Source: Rotaria macrura
Lineage: Eukaryota > Rotifera > Eurotatoria > Philodinida > Philodinidae
Length of the DNA stretch: 64,000 bases
NCBI GenBank assembly: GCA_900239685.1
Contig: OENT01000209.1
Span: 62,001 to 126,000, forward strand
Direction: 5' to 3'
Part shown: piece after piece, positions 26,781 through 38,600 of the stretch
Numbering within the stretch: position 1 is the stretch's first letter
Layout: every line of letters begins with the position of its first letter
Program-made: the position numbers and the translations under genes
The notes under the pieces: model-generated
The model's input: only the letters and a program-made list of their open reading frames with translations
The model's database searches: none
What the model was told of the DNA's origin: nothing

Positions 26781-28756
26781 TACCACAGTACTATAATTTA
26801 TCTATAAAATTCTATGAATCTTTGTAGTAATAAGTACTTGTACTATGATTGTAATGATTTCATCGTTGAGTTATGCTTTGACGGGTAGTTTCCTTCTCTT
26901 TATTGTTAGCCTTTGCTTTTTTCCACAGATTTGACTTCTGTTTTTACTGATATTGTATGTTTGAGGTGATTCGAAGTCGTCAATATTCCGATAGTAATAG
27001 AAAGAAGCATACCACTAATTAGTATAGACCTGCCAATTCTTTTGTTTCTTGGTGTCAGGAATGATCCAACTTCAGTTAATTGGCTATGGACTTGGCTCTG
27101 CGGTAAGTTAAATCAGATGACCAGTGAAATTAGTACCCATTTCATGCATTGGCACAGTTAGTTTGCTCACATTTCAATGAATGGTAATAGTTTGCCAAAT
27201 TTAACTGGCAATTCAGTTGACTGGATTGGTGCGTTCCTACTCACCAGATGCCAGTAATATAGAAAAGCTCGATCTTCTATCGCTGTAGAGTAAACGACGA
27301 AGAAGAGAATCCATTTGATGACGATCATTCGATAGAATCTGATCGTGACCTGTCTACTATATCGAATTATGAACGATAGTACTTGCATTCATATGTCACA
27401 TAATCTTATCATTCATAAAAACGGAATAAAGCATTACGAGGAAGTTTATTCTAAAAATATCTTCTATGTCGTGTGACATCGTTACAGTCAATCAAAAGAC
27501 ATGTAAATATTTTCTCAATTGTCATAAACATCGTGGTGTTGATTGACATACAAGTAGATCTGGTGGTATTCAAATATAGTTTCAGCTATTTATGTTAGAT
27601 CAGACGAAATAAATTACTTACTAGTTTCTTGTTTGATCACAGTTGTAGTCACTTCCCTGTTTATTACAAAATACATCCATTGATTTTATAATTTCTTTGG
27701 TAGCATATGTTCATTGTTAATGGGTCGATAGAAACAGAAACAACTCTCATTATTTCGAATGACCTTTTATCAAGAACAATTGCACTAATTAATAATGCCC
27801 TAAGCTACTGTTGCTCATAATGTTATATTGAATTATTTACAATTACGTGACGTACCTCTATTTATGACACTTAGGTTACAATGTAAATCGATTTTTAGTT
27901 TGATAATAATGCGAATGAAAAAACTATGGAAAAATGGTACGATGAAAAACATATATATATATTTTTTTTTTCATTTGAGATTTATATCACTAATGAAGTA
28001 AGGTTGTAGTCGGACTGAAATTTCCCCAAAAACTAAAAGAAAACTATGGGTCAGATATTTATTATGATAAATACTTTTAACGAAAAGTTAAGCCGGGTAA
28101 AAGAATTGAATGTATTGTAAAGATATCATAAGCAAATTTCACAAGATAATTATACAAAAAGGATTCGATATTGACTAAGAGAACTTTTTTCCAAGCAAGA
28201 CAACTGCCAAGATACAAAGTTACACAAAAACAAGTCTAACACCAATATAAGAGATAGTTGTTATTGAATATCATTTGCCAACTTTAGACGAAAATTATTT
28301 CATATTTTGACCATCTTGATTTTAATACGGGAATCTTTTACGAAAAGCAACCAATAAAAAATCAAAATTACGTGCGTTCATTCATTCGATCGTAGACAAA
28401 AAGATTTTTATTTTTTTAATTTTATTTTGCGATAACTGGCGACCTCGATCAGTCATAACAGTATGACAAAAAGATTCATACAATCTTCACTTTAAAACTA
28501 ATACGATGTACTATCGAAAGAAAATTCGTTTCAAAATAGAAATATCAAAAGTATGCAGATTAATGTATAAGTTTCCATTGTGGTTGTGTAATATTTTCCA
28601 TAAAAATAAAATTTTAGATATACATGCAAACTTTCTCATAGAACAACGATACGAACGATGAATCTTTTTATCAATAGACGATCGAACGAAATTAATTAGT
28701 TGAGAAAAATAAAATAGTAGATATGTCTTTTAGATAATGTCTGAAGAACAATAATA

Positions 28757-30478
28757 TCAATCGAAATCAGTTGCTGCAGATGCACCAGCTCCACCGCCCA
28801 TACCACCTTAACATGAATGCTAGTAGGGATCAAGAATATAAAAACATAAATGTAACACAAACCTGGAAAACCAGGAAAGCCGCCACCTCCCATAGGACTA
28901 CCGGTAGCACCAAACTTGTTGGCAAGTTTTTCCATAATTTTACGCACCTTTGGATTATTCTGATGAGCAGCTATCTTTGATGGATCTGAGCTAACTTCCT
29001 GAAATAGACGATTGTACATGAAAAACTGATTTGATAAGATTCTATTGTCAAACTGAAGAAATCTTTTTATTATATGAAAATCTTACCTCAAATGCTTTTT
29101 GCACTTCTGGATCTTTTAGTGCTTCCATTATTTCTGGATCATTCATGAAAGCGCCTAGTCCTCCTAGACCACCTGCTCCACTCATGTCAGCATCTAAGTC
29201 ATAAAATGAAATCAAACATAAGAAGTGTAAAGCAAAATAACAACACCAAAACCCAACAGGTATACCTGGAAATTGATGATTACCTGCTGATGGAGACTGT
29301 TGTTCTCGTGCAAGTCGTTCACTATCTTCGTGTTGTGCTTTTGCATAAGTCTCTTGAGCTTTGCGAATTCTTTCCCGTTTAACATTAGCTTCTTTCTCTT
29401 CTCGTCGTCTTTCATATTTACGTTTATGTTCAGCTACTTTTTTTGCCTAGAAATTCAATATATGTATATATATATATATCGTATCGAAAGGAACAAAAGA
29501 AAATCGAAATGAAGAATACATACATTCACTTCAACTTCTTTACACCATGTCTGAACATCTTCATCGAAATCAGATAATTGAGCTTTGCAAAAATCTTTAT
29601 ATGCTGCTTCCCAATTACCCAACAAGCTAAAATTTTACAGGAAAAGAAAATTTAACTGCGAACATCTTTTCTTCTTGTTTACCGATAAGCTTTTCCTCGC
29701 CATTTAAATGCTTGTTGTGAATTTTCATTCAGTTCCAATGCACGATTACAATCACGAATGGCTGCATTTGGTTTCTGAATTTTGATATAGCATTGAGCAC
29801 GTTTAGCATGGAGAATAGCTGATTGTGGGTTGTTTTCAATAGCTTCCGCAAATAGAGAAATAGCTTCTTCGAATGCACCTTCCAATAACTTGCTTTGAGC
29901 TTCGCCCCGTTTAATATCTGCATATTCCAACATAGCATCTGTTACCTAATTTTATTTGAAATTTTGTTACATGAACTTATAATGTATTATCATCATATGA
30001 TGCATACTTCAGTGTCAGGATCACCCATCGGCTGTGGTGCATCATTATCAGTTTCGATTACATCCATTGCATCCAATTCTAATGTAACGAAATTCATTCA
30101 ATATAAGATGAAAGATCATATTAAGTTACTAACCCAATTCACTTTCTGGGTCACTTTCAACTGTTGGTGACTGTTGATGATGTTTGAACGATGTCGCATT
30201 TTCTTCATCATCGACATCCATTTTAGTTGATTCTGAATTCGCATCATGTTTACTATTTGGTATAGTTGCTCCTAGTCTAAGTAGTTATGGATTGTGGAAG
30301 AAAAACATAAAATTAGCGAAAATGATTTTTAGAAATCGACTCGTCTGAAGTACTTAGTAAGCCATTTGCGAAAAAATTCTAGTTCAGGCGCATGAAGTAT
30401 TTCGGGTTCCGAATCACATAAAACAATGAATTGTTTTAGTAGTTGTACGTATTCACTAGGAATTGAGTTTGACGGCAT
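28757..30478 (-). CDS. ST13: Hsc70-interacting protein (Hip/ST13) co-chaperone
   Basis: Cytosolic co-chaperone that binds the Hsp70 ATPase domain and slows ADP release. Minus-strand exons begin 30354-30478 (MPSNSIPSEYVQLLKQFIVL, the N-terminal dimerisation region), 30134-30276 (acidic linker), 30008-30078 and 29683-29945, and continue to the stop at 28757. The TPR block contains FEEAISLFAEAIENNPQSA, AKRAQCYIKIQKPNAAIRDC and KWRGKAYRLLG, nearly identical in pattern to human Hip. It is followed by a charged helix (AEHKRKYERREEKE), a Gly/Met-rich stretch and a C-terminal DP/STI1 domain (FEEVSSDPSKIAAHQNNPKV) ending FGATGSPMGGGGFPGFPG and an acidic tip. Most introns are about 60 nt. The gene looks complete; the small internal exons between 29000 and 29640 are placed less precisely. 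Confidence 0.93.
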
Positions 30479-31038
30479 TGACTTACGATTATATTAATTA
30501 CCACCTAGGAAAAAAAGAGAATCCTTGGTACGCCATCTACAGTAAAGTTTTGGTTTCTATATTTAGTAAAAACTAATCGATTCGATATAAATGGAATCGT
30601 TTAGCACGTCATGAAAAGATAAACAACAAGAAAGAAGAATTAAATAAGGAAAAATTTTCGCATAGATCTAAATATTCCTTGATATTAAACTTCAACAAAC
30701 AACTCATTTTATAATTAGTAATTGATGTGCGCAAAAACCTCGTACGAACAAACGAGCCAGTCAACAACACATTCGATCATTCCTATATTTATTTGAATGA
30801 ATAAATAAATGACAAATTGCAATGATTAATATTTGTAGTTAGTTATCGCACAATAGTGACGCATTCTTCGTAATAAAGTACTCTCTCGATCATGTAATTA
30901 TAATTTATAGTTATCCATTACATGACATGCTGTCGTTTTCATCGTAAAAAACACATTCATTTGTCTTTTAAACATATAGATGGCATCAGTTGGTTATTAC
31001 TTAGATAAATACGAACTGGTATGCTCAACATACTGCAT

Positions 31039-31039
31039 N
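31039..31039. other. Ambiguous base (N) in the assembly
   Basis: One unresolved base in the spacer between ST13 and the SLC17 gene. It does not touch a coding exon, but marks a polished or mixed position. Confidence 0.95.
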
Positions 31040-31233
31040 TCTTTATACATAACTGAAAATTCAAATATTAAATCCACGAACGATTCGATAGATAAATATG
31101 ATGAATTAGGGATGCTTTTTCTTTTTATAAAATACTAAACAAAAGGAAAATCGCTACATCTATAAAGTGCATGGATTCAGAAAAAACAGGAGCATTTGAT
31201 TACATTTGCTGCAATTTCTTCGCGAAAAAAAAT

Positions 31234-33180
31234 CTATGATTCATCTATAATCTTCGCTGATGTCATTTCAATTGGTGCTAGAATGAAAAAAAATATCGTT
31301 TAGATATATCAATACTAAAATAAAATCTTCCTACCCGACAATGGAGTTTCTTCAGGTGACATTGGTTTATGAGGGTGTTTAATCGCCCATTTCTGAACAT
31401 CACCAGATCCAATGAATAAGAATATAACCATACCAATTATGTAGATCGTTGCACAAATAAAAAATACAATTCTCCAATTGTTCGGATCCTAAATTCGTTA
31501 GTATAAAATACAGATGTAACACAATCGAAAGCGAAACAACAAACTTTTTCCGTTAATGTACCAACAATATAAGGACTAATTATACCAGGTATTGTTGCAA
31601 ATGTATTCGAGATGCCGAATACAATACCTGAATATGCTGGGGCAATATCATTCGCCGTTAACATAAAGCCTCCACCATAACAACATCCTCTAGAATAAGA
31701 TAATATGTTACAAAACCAAATGAAAGAAGACATAGAACAATAAGAGACACGGAAATAATTACGTGAACGTAAGACCTATTGTTAACAAAGCTACTGCTAC
31801 GTATTTAATTTTACATGTCATAAATGCTAAGGCAATAACGAATATTGCTGGACATAAATTTCCTAATACATTAAATAATTTTCTTGTTTGAGTTCTTGAT
31901 AATATTTTCTTTTGTATGATCATGTCAGCTACGAAACCAGATAAATTTATATTGAGCCAAAATACAATATAGGGCAACGATGAAAGTAGACCATTCTAAA
32001 TCAATAAACATAAAACATTAACATCTTCACATACATGGTACATAATACAGCATACTGATTTAATATCAAACCGTAATACTTCAGCCATATATTTCGGAAT
32101 CGATGTAAGAAATGTATACGTGCCCCAATTATTACATGTATGAATAGCAAAGAGTGCCCAACAAGCAGGCGATGTTAAAATATCTTTCCATGGAGCTTGA
32201 AATTCATTTTTACTATGATTTGATAATTGTTGCTGTGTAGTTTCAAGTATGTATTCTTTTTCTTGATTACTAATGCAAAGTTGTTTTTCAGGCGAATCAT
32301 TATAGAACACAAACCAAAATACACCCCAAATAAGACCAAGAATACCTGAAGAATAAAAAATCAATGGCCAACCACCAAGAAAACTCCACGAACACATCAG
32401 TCCACCGATGGATAATGTTAAAACATTACCAATTTGAGCACCTGTATCATAAGAAATGACTGAAACAACGATACACACAAGCAAACAACTAACCAGCATT
32501 CATAAAACCAAGTAGTTTTCCTCGTTCATTGGGTGGTGCCCAATGTGCCATGATTACAGTCATACTTGGCCATATAACTCCATGTGCTAGCCCAACAACA
32601 AATCGAAACGCCCAAAGTACCCAATAGTTTAAACTTGCACCGAACGGCATTATCAAAGTAAAAATACCCGATACAATCATTGCTACACTAAATGTATATC
32701 GAGCACCGAATCGAACAGCCAAATATCCACCAGGTATTTCAGTTATTAAGTAACCCCAAAAGTAACCGCCTAAGACAATACCTTGAATATTTTTCGACCA
32801 TGGATATGGACCTTCCTATTCATATGAGTCATGAAAAGAGAACATTAATGTATTCAATGATAATGATTTCATTCAATTATTTTTATTACAGTTTTAACTG
32901 CATGACTTGGATATGGACAATCGATATCGGCTTGTGTAAGAGGCATTGCAATAGAATTTTTATGATGAGCAATAGCTGTATGATTGACCATGCAAACAAG
33001 AGCAATACCAATACTTATCTTTTGTGCATAATGTGCAACCATGCCCAGAAATCCAACAAAAGCAACAGCAACACGAATCGAACACCAAAATGAAACTATT
33101 AAAAATTAAGTCGTTCATAGAATATTGATGACAATTAAAGACTTACCCGATCGAGATCTCTCATTATCGACTTGCTGCAT
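31234..33180 (-). CDS. SLC17 family anion transporter, sialin-like
   Basis: Major-facilitator carrier of the SLC17 family (sialin, vesicular glutamate and phosphate carriers), about 500 residues in about eight exons with short introns. Start MQQVDNERSRSG at 33180. TM1 region AVAFVGFLGMVAHYAQK is followed by a lumenal loop with NHT. Then come GYFWGYLITEIPGGYLAVRF, RFVVGLAHGVIWPSM and a cytoplasmic WAPPNERGKL. The central loop DSPEKQLCISNQEKEYI and the following WKDILTSPACWALFAIHTCNNWGTYTFL most resemble sialin (SLC17A5). The last helices contain GISNTFATIPGIISPYIVGTL, and the tail ends near MTSAKIIDES. Sialin-type proteins export sialic acid from lysosomes or load acidic amino acids into vesicles; the substrate cannot be told from sequence. 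The gene looks complete. Confidence 0.9.
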
Positions 33181-36100
33181 TTAATTTTCCTTGAATTAAA
33201 TTTATTAATAAATTTTGTCTTTTTCTTTATGAAAACAAATATTTATTTGGCGCCTTGTTTGCTTATACGGTTGTTTGAAACAATTGTATATTAACTTTGC
33301 AAGTAAACAGAAAGCAAACAGCTATGTTGATAATACTGGTTTGTTGTTCTGGTGTAACACATTTACTTTTTCTGTTCTTTTCCTCTTGTCAGCATCTCAT
33401 TTTTTTTTCGCCACATTTAAGACGAGTCCCTCGTTCTTTCTTCCCATGTATCACTATGGAGATTAGTTGATGCATTATCTGAGAACAGAAAAATTGAAGA
33501 ACAGAAAAAAAAGAATCCAGCCAACAATGTAAAAACATTCTTCAAGTAAACTATCATGATGAGTGTAGACAAAAAAAGAAACAAATCCATTACGAGTGTC
33601 GTTTTGTATGTCGAAAGAAGCAAACTGTCATCGATGTAACTGATCTAAGTAGAATATTCAAAAGCTTGAATTTCTTGTTATTCTTTCCATTTTCTTTACT
33701 TAACACCACTTAATAATGGTACCGACATGTAAATTTCAATGGCCCTCGAACAACACGTGTGTTCATAGGACTTATTTCTATTTTTCTGCATGTAAGAAAT
33801 ATGTTCTCTTCAAAAAGCAAAACTTGTAGACACATTTAATTTTGCACTTATTCTTTGTTGTTGAATCATTTTTTTCAAGTTCTCATATGTACGTATAGTT
33901 CTTTCTGGGTACAAAATAACAGCCGACATAAAGTTGAACGATCGAGGACAATGTCGAAAAATTGATATCTAGTGTTGCATTTTCATCAAAATGTTTCGTC
34001 TTGGTGTTCTTATTGTAATCAGTACAGTAACCTTTACTACTAAGCCGTACTTATATTTTTAATACAGGTTGCATGTGAAGAACAAGTTAAACGTTTATAA
34101 TCTACTAATGTATAGTTTTATATATATATGTAAAACAAAGTTTACACTTTCACATATGACTTGACTGCGTTTCATAAAGGGTACAAATCAATGAATGAAA
34201 AATTTTTTTTTATCGATGAAGCACTGCATTCGAAAACAAAATGACACTAAAAGAGCATCATAGATACTATCTATAGAAAACAAATGAATCACATCGATTG
34301 CATCAAATAGTTGACATAAAATTCTAATGAATCCTTAGAAATTTAAAAATCTGCTCTTGTAAATATATTAGATAGTAAATTATTAATCAGTAAAGTACAT
34401 TATACTTTTATTGATCTACTCATCATTTAGTTAGTAGAAAAAACGAGTTTAAAATCATGGGTGCTATAGCAAACTCAGATGAAACATTGAAAATACGCTA
34501 AATTTAACATTGTGGAAAAAAACATGTCTTGTGTTTAAAAAATAATGACAGAAAAAGTCATTCTTTAAAACATTCTAATTACTACGTCAATTGTTGTAAA
34601 CTAATGAGATAGCTGTCGCAATCATCATGAGTATGCCATTATCGAGTGACGTCTTAAGAAGAAAATTAAAAAAGAAAACTAAAGATATCTTAAGCTTTTT
34701 GATTAGAATTGCATATGCCAACATTATCAAAACTAAAAATAAATGGATACAGAGAAGGTCAAAGATTAATAATAAATGATACTCATATATAAGTCGGCCG
34801 TGACAGAAACGATCGTATCTATAATAAGGAATTCCTTATTGAAATGGTTCGTCAACATAAATTGACAAGATTATCTTCCATCTCAGCAAACAGATATAAA
34901 TACGAAGCACCGAGAAAAGAAAACCAACATAAGTCTTTGACGAAAATCGAATTCGAAATATTTTTATTTTTCTCTTTACAAAAAAAAAGAGCCTTTTGTG
35001 TTGTCGAATATTCTATTGAAAGTAATTCATTCAGAAAACAATCATTCATTTGTCAGTCTATCACAGTATTCATTGGTACATGATCATAACTAAATGGAAT
35101 TGAGAAATATTCAATCATCAATTGTCATGGGAGTTTAGTATTATTAAATTTATTATAGATCAAAAGAAAGAAACACTGATTTCATTGGAGTCATCATACT
35201 TAATATGGTAAATCGAAGTAATCTATAAACAATGATTGAAGAAGATACTGTTCACTTTATTTAATATTGAACATAATTAACCTAAAACTACTTCGGATAT
35301 TTAGAAAAACTACCATTGTACATTGAATTCTGTAGCTGAGTATCGATCGAATCTCTGTCGAAGTTTCATCAATAAAAGCAAATAACTATTTTGACTTCTA
35401 TATTATCACCATTCTATTCTTTAGTTGTCAAGTAATGCATGAAAAAAGACTACTTTTTCTAGGATGTATAAATAACCTTCAACAGAGTAGATTAACTACA
35501 GAGGCATTCTCATTAAAAGAAGAGCGTGGAAGAAAGAATAATTTAAGTTCGACAAATCACTCCCTCTCTCTTTGCATATATGTGTACGTTACATCAAGGT
35601 TACTTGAATTCAATAGATTATCGAACAATTATCAAGTAGTTGACGATACTGGAAATACAAAACATAGTGATAGATAAGAGTTGAGAAACGTTTTCCCCAA
35701 AAAAAACTGTTCCTCGTACGAATATCTATTAAATGTAATCGCAGATGCTCTAACAATACTAAGATTTTGAATGAGGGAAAAGAACATCTATACAACTATG
35801 ATCTAATTTAAACAGTCAACAAAATTTAGAATTAGAAAATTTCTCACGGTGGATTTCATTTTTGAAATGCTTTTTCTTTGAATCGTGATGCCTAATTTGC
35901 AATAGATTATAATATTAAATATGAAGATCGACAAAGCCTTGAGTTGTAAATGAAGCAATACTACCAGATGTGACATACTAGTTTCGGATCATGATTTTCT
36001 TTGATTACAGTGATACAATATAATCTAAGCAGTGCAAAAAGTTTACAATAAAACTCAAAATATAAATGTTGGGAAAAGTCTGCCGATTATTTATCATATT

Positions 36101-36925
36101 TCTTCTTCTCCATTTACGGGCATTCCGATGCAGGTGCAGGTTTGATATGTTCTTTCTTCGACATCGACTTTGATAGTAAGATTTATATTGAACTTGTTGA
36201 ACAGTCCTCTTATGCTACATCGCTGTTTGAATGTGCCTGTAAGAAGCTCGCGATTTCTTCTCATATGTTCGTTATACATAGATGTATTGTCAAAAAAGAT
36301 TGTTGACCTTAGTCAACGAGAATATAAAGTACACATAACTAGCTTTTAAAGAACAACTATTCCTAGTGTGAATTCATCAATATCGATACAAATATTTTCA
36401 TTTAAATTGAAACAGCACACTGAAGCATGTACTCTATCTTAAGTACCATGCATTAATTTATTATTATATGATATCTAATTGCATGGAGTAACTTCGGCTT
36501 TACATACATATGACATCAAGATTTTCTTATCTTAGATGCAAAAGAAACGTTCAAACACTGCGTTTGTACTTTTACAACCAAACTATTTTTCTTTTAGTAG
36601 AAACCTTCATTTCATTGATACAATCATTAAATAGATTCTACAACAACAAATTTAATTTTGTTAAATACCAACAACAATGAAAACAGCAACAACAAGAAAG
36701 AATAAATTTGTAGCATTCACATTTGGCGTAGCAATTAAATGGCAGTAGGCTGTACGGACAACAAAATGAAAGAAAAAAAGAACAATAAAATAAATACATC
36801 TAATGTCATTGTTAATAAAATAGGCCCCGATAAATAATTTTTCTTTCGAATTTGTTCGCCAACAATACAAATCTCATGTCGTTCAACAAGTCATAGAGAA
36901 AAAATGTAACAGTCCAACTCTTTTC
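33181..36925. other. Spacer between SLC17 and ERO1
   Basis: About 3.7 kb with only short, unrecognisable open frames. The ORF pairs at 33275-33623 and 34844-35083 overlap each other on opposite strands and are AT-rich shadows. The minus-strand frame at 36094-36279 has a small TCTCIG cluster but no recognisable domain. No repeat or RNA gene found. Confidence 0.5.
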
Positions 36926-38600
36926 CTACTTATCTTTGTTGATACATGTTTTAAATGTATGTTCAAGATGATAGATACTTGTCGATAATCGATTAAAACC
37001 ATTCATTAGTGAAACAATTTCTGATCGCTGCAATTGTATTGGATGTTCCGAAAACAGAATTTTCAATGCCGTACCTATAACAAAAATTGAAAGTCATTCA
37101 GACGAAAACATTCTTGGTACAATCCTTATGGAATTAAACTGTCAAATTGAATGGAACTGCCATCACTAATCTCAGAGGCATTATTGTAATATGTATTATT
37201 TGAATACATATTACTTCAGCATTCTTTTAATTAGTGCTGAAGAAATGCAATATAACGACTAACTTCATATGTAATAACGAGATACAATACAATATCATGG
37301 TATGAGTCGTGCCTATGACAGTTAGTCATATTGATTTATTTATATCCGTCACGTCTGTATGAGAAAGACAACACAGAAAATCAACAAGTTTCTAGAATTA
37401 TGCTTGACAAGAAAACAATATTATTCTATTCATACCTAAGGCTTGTACTTGTAATTTTCCCCATAATTTGCATTTATCACAACCAACACAATCCATAATA
37501 TGACTTATATTTCGAAAATGTTCTTTAAAATCAACTTTTAATAATTCATTACCATTTTGAAATAAAGTATGCTCGTCAAAATAATTTGCATACGGTTCAA
37601 TTTCTTTCATAAATTGATTCGTAAATAAATCTTTTGTGTGTAAATCATCTTTTTCATTTCCGGTAAAAAATGTTTGCTCTTTAAAAAAGTCTCGTGCTTT
37701 GTAAATAGCTCGAAGTTCTAATAAATAGATAAAATAAATATTTTTCAACCATTTAGGACCTTCGCCATCTGTTGTTTCAGAATCAAAACGACGACTAAAT
37801 TCATCATAATTTGGTCCCCATCGTCCATCTGAGCCTGTATAGCCACCGCCAACTGTTGGAAAGAAGTATTGTGCACATAAATGTACGGTAATACTCGTAT
37901 GTAGACCCGATATAAGACGATAAAATGTTCGTCCTTCAAGACACATCTTGTGTGTATTCAATCGTTTTTGTCTAAGATCATAATAGATTTTAGAATCCGG
38001 TAGAAAAAAACAATTTTCATTATAGATTGCTGACCATACACGTTGCGTTGATGGACCCGTGTAACCAGTATAACGTTCGAGATTAACGGATAAATCAATA
38101 TATTCTAAGTCTGCCGATGTTTCATCATCAACGTCACAAAAATTTTCCGATTGGCCATCATCAAATTCAATCCACGTCTTAATAGTTTGTTGATGTTCTT
38201 CACTGATGTTTTTATTGAGGAATCCAAGTGTAGAATTACTATGATTTATTGAACAAGGTTCATGAGAATGAAGTGCTTTATCACGTAATGGTTCAGGTAG
38301 TTTTTCAACGGGACACTGTTTTATTGCACATGTTTGACGTGAACAGTGACCATCATCAGGCCAAAATAAACATTTTTTCTTGAGATTAACTGGAAAAAAT
38401 CGGAAATAATTCTTATCAACTATTTGACGTAATAATGGATTGAGACGTTTATTATTGAGTTCATTTAAATCAGATATACGACAATCACAATCATCAAGTA
38501 GATCATTTTCTTTACGTAATGAACATTGTTCACTAGTTAAAACTATACAATAATTTATGAGTACAATAAACAAAGAGAAGAGAAGAAATTTTTCAGCCAT
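36926..38600 (-). CDS. ERO1: Endoplasmic reticulum oxidoreductin 1 (ERO1)
   Basis: FAD-dependent thiol oxidase of the ER lumen that reoxidises protein disulfide isomerase. Two exons, 37436-38600 and 36926-37074, give 437 residues (human ERO1A about 468). A signal peptide is clear (MAEKFLLFSLFIVLINYCIV). The shuttle cysteines are in SRQTCAIKQC (C-x4-C). FAD-site segments YTGYTGPSTQRVW, FYRLISGLHTSITVHL and GEGPKWLKNIYFIYLLELRA match the family. The active site is DCVGCDKCKLWGKLQVQALG (C-x2-C-x2-C), followed over the splice by TALKILFSEH. It ends at the conserved GFNRLSTSIYHLE region. The large first exon has no introns, unlike its neighbours; the only intron, 361 nt, carries two perfect hairpins. 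No break seen. Confidence 0.96.
37186..37241. repeat. Two adjacent perfect hairpins in the ERO1 intron
   Basis: GTAATATGTATT (37186-37197) and AATACATATTAC (37203-37214) form a 12-bp perfect stem with a 5-nt loop. Directly after it TTCAGCA and TGCTGAA (about 37215-37241) form a 7-bp stem. The pair sits in the only intron of ERO1. Function unknown; the stems are too short for a typical microRNA precursor. Confidence 0.6.

Larger units (their letters stand above)
22305..28756. other. Long interval between eIF4A and ST13 with no intact gene
   Basis: About 6.4 kb between two convergent genes. The first part is eIF4A 3' UTR with AATAAA near 22397 and a CA/TA/TG microsatellite. ORFs such as 23789-24049 (86 codons) have no recognisable domain. 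Scattered protein-like fragments between about 24.9 and 27.3 kb are described separately as a possible gene relic. Confidence 0.5.

Noticed and set aside
27167-27388. Minus-strand 73-codon frame as a gene
   Set aside because: No motif, composition like noncoding DNA, no splice partners.
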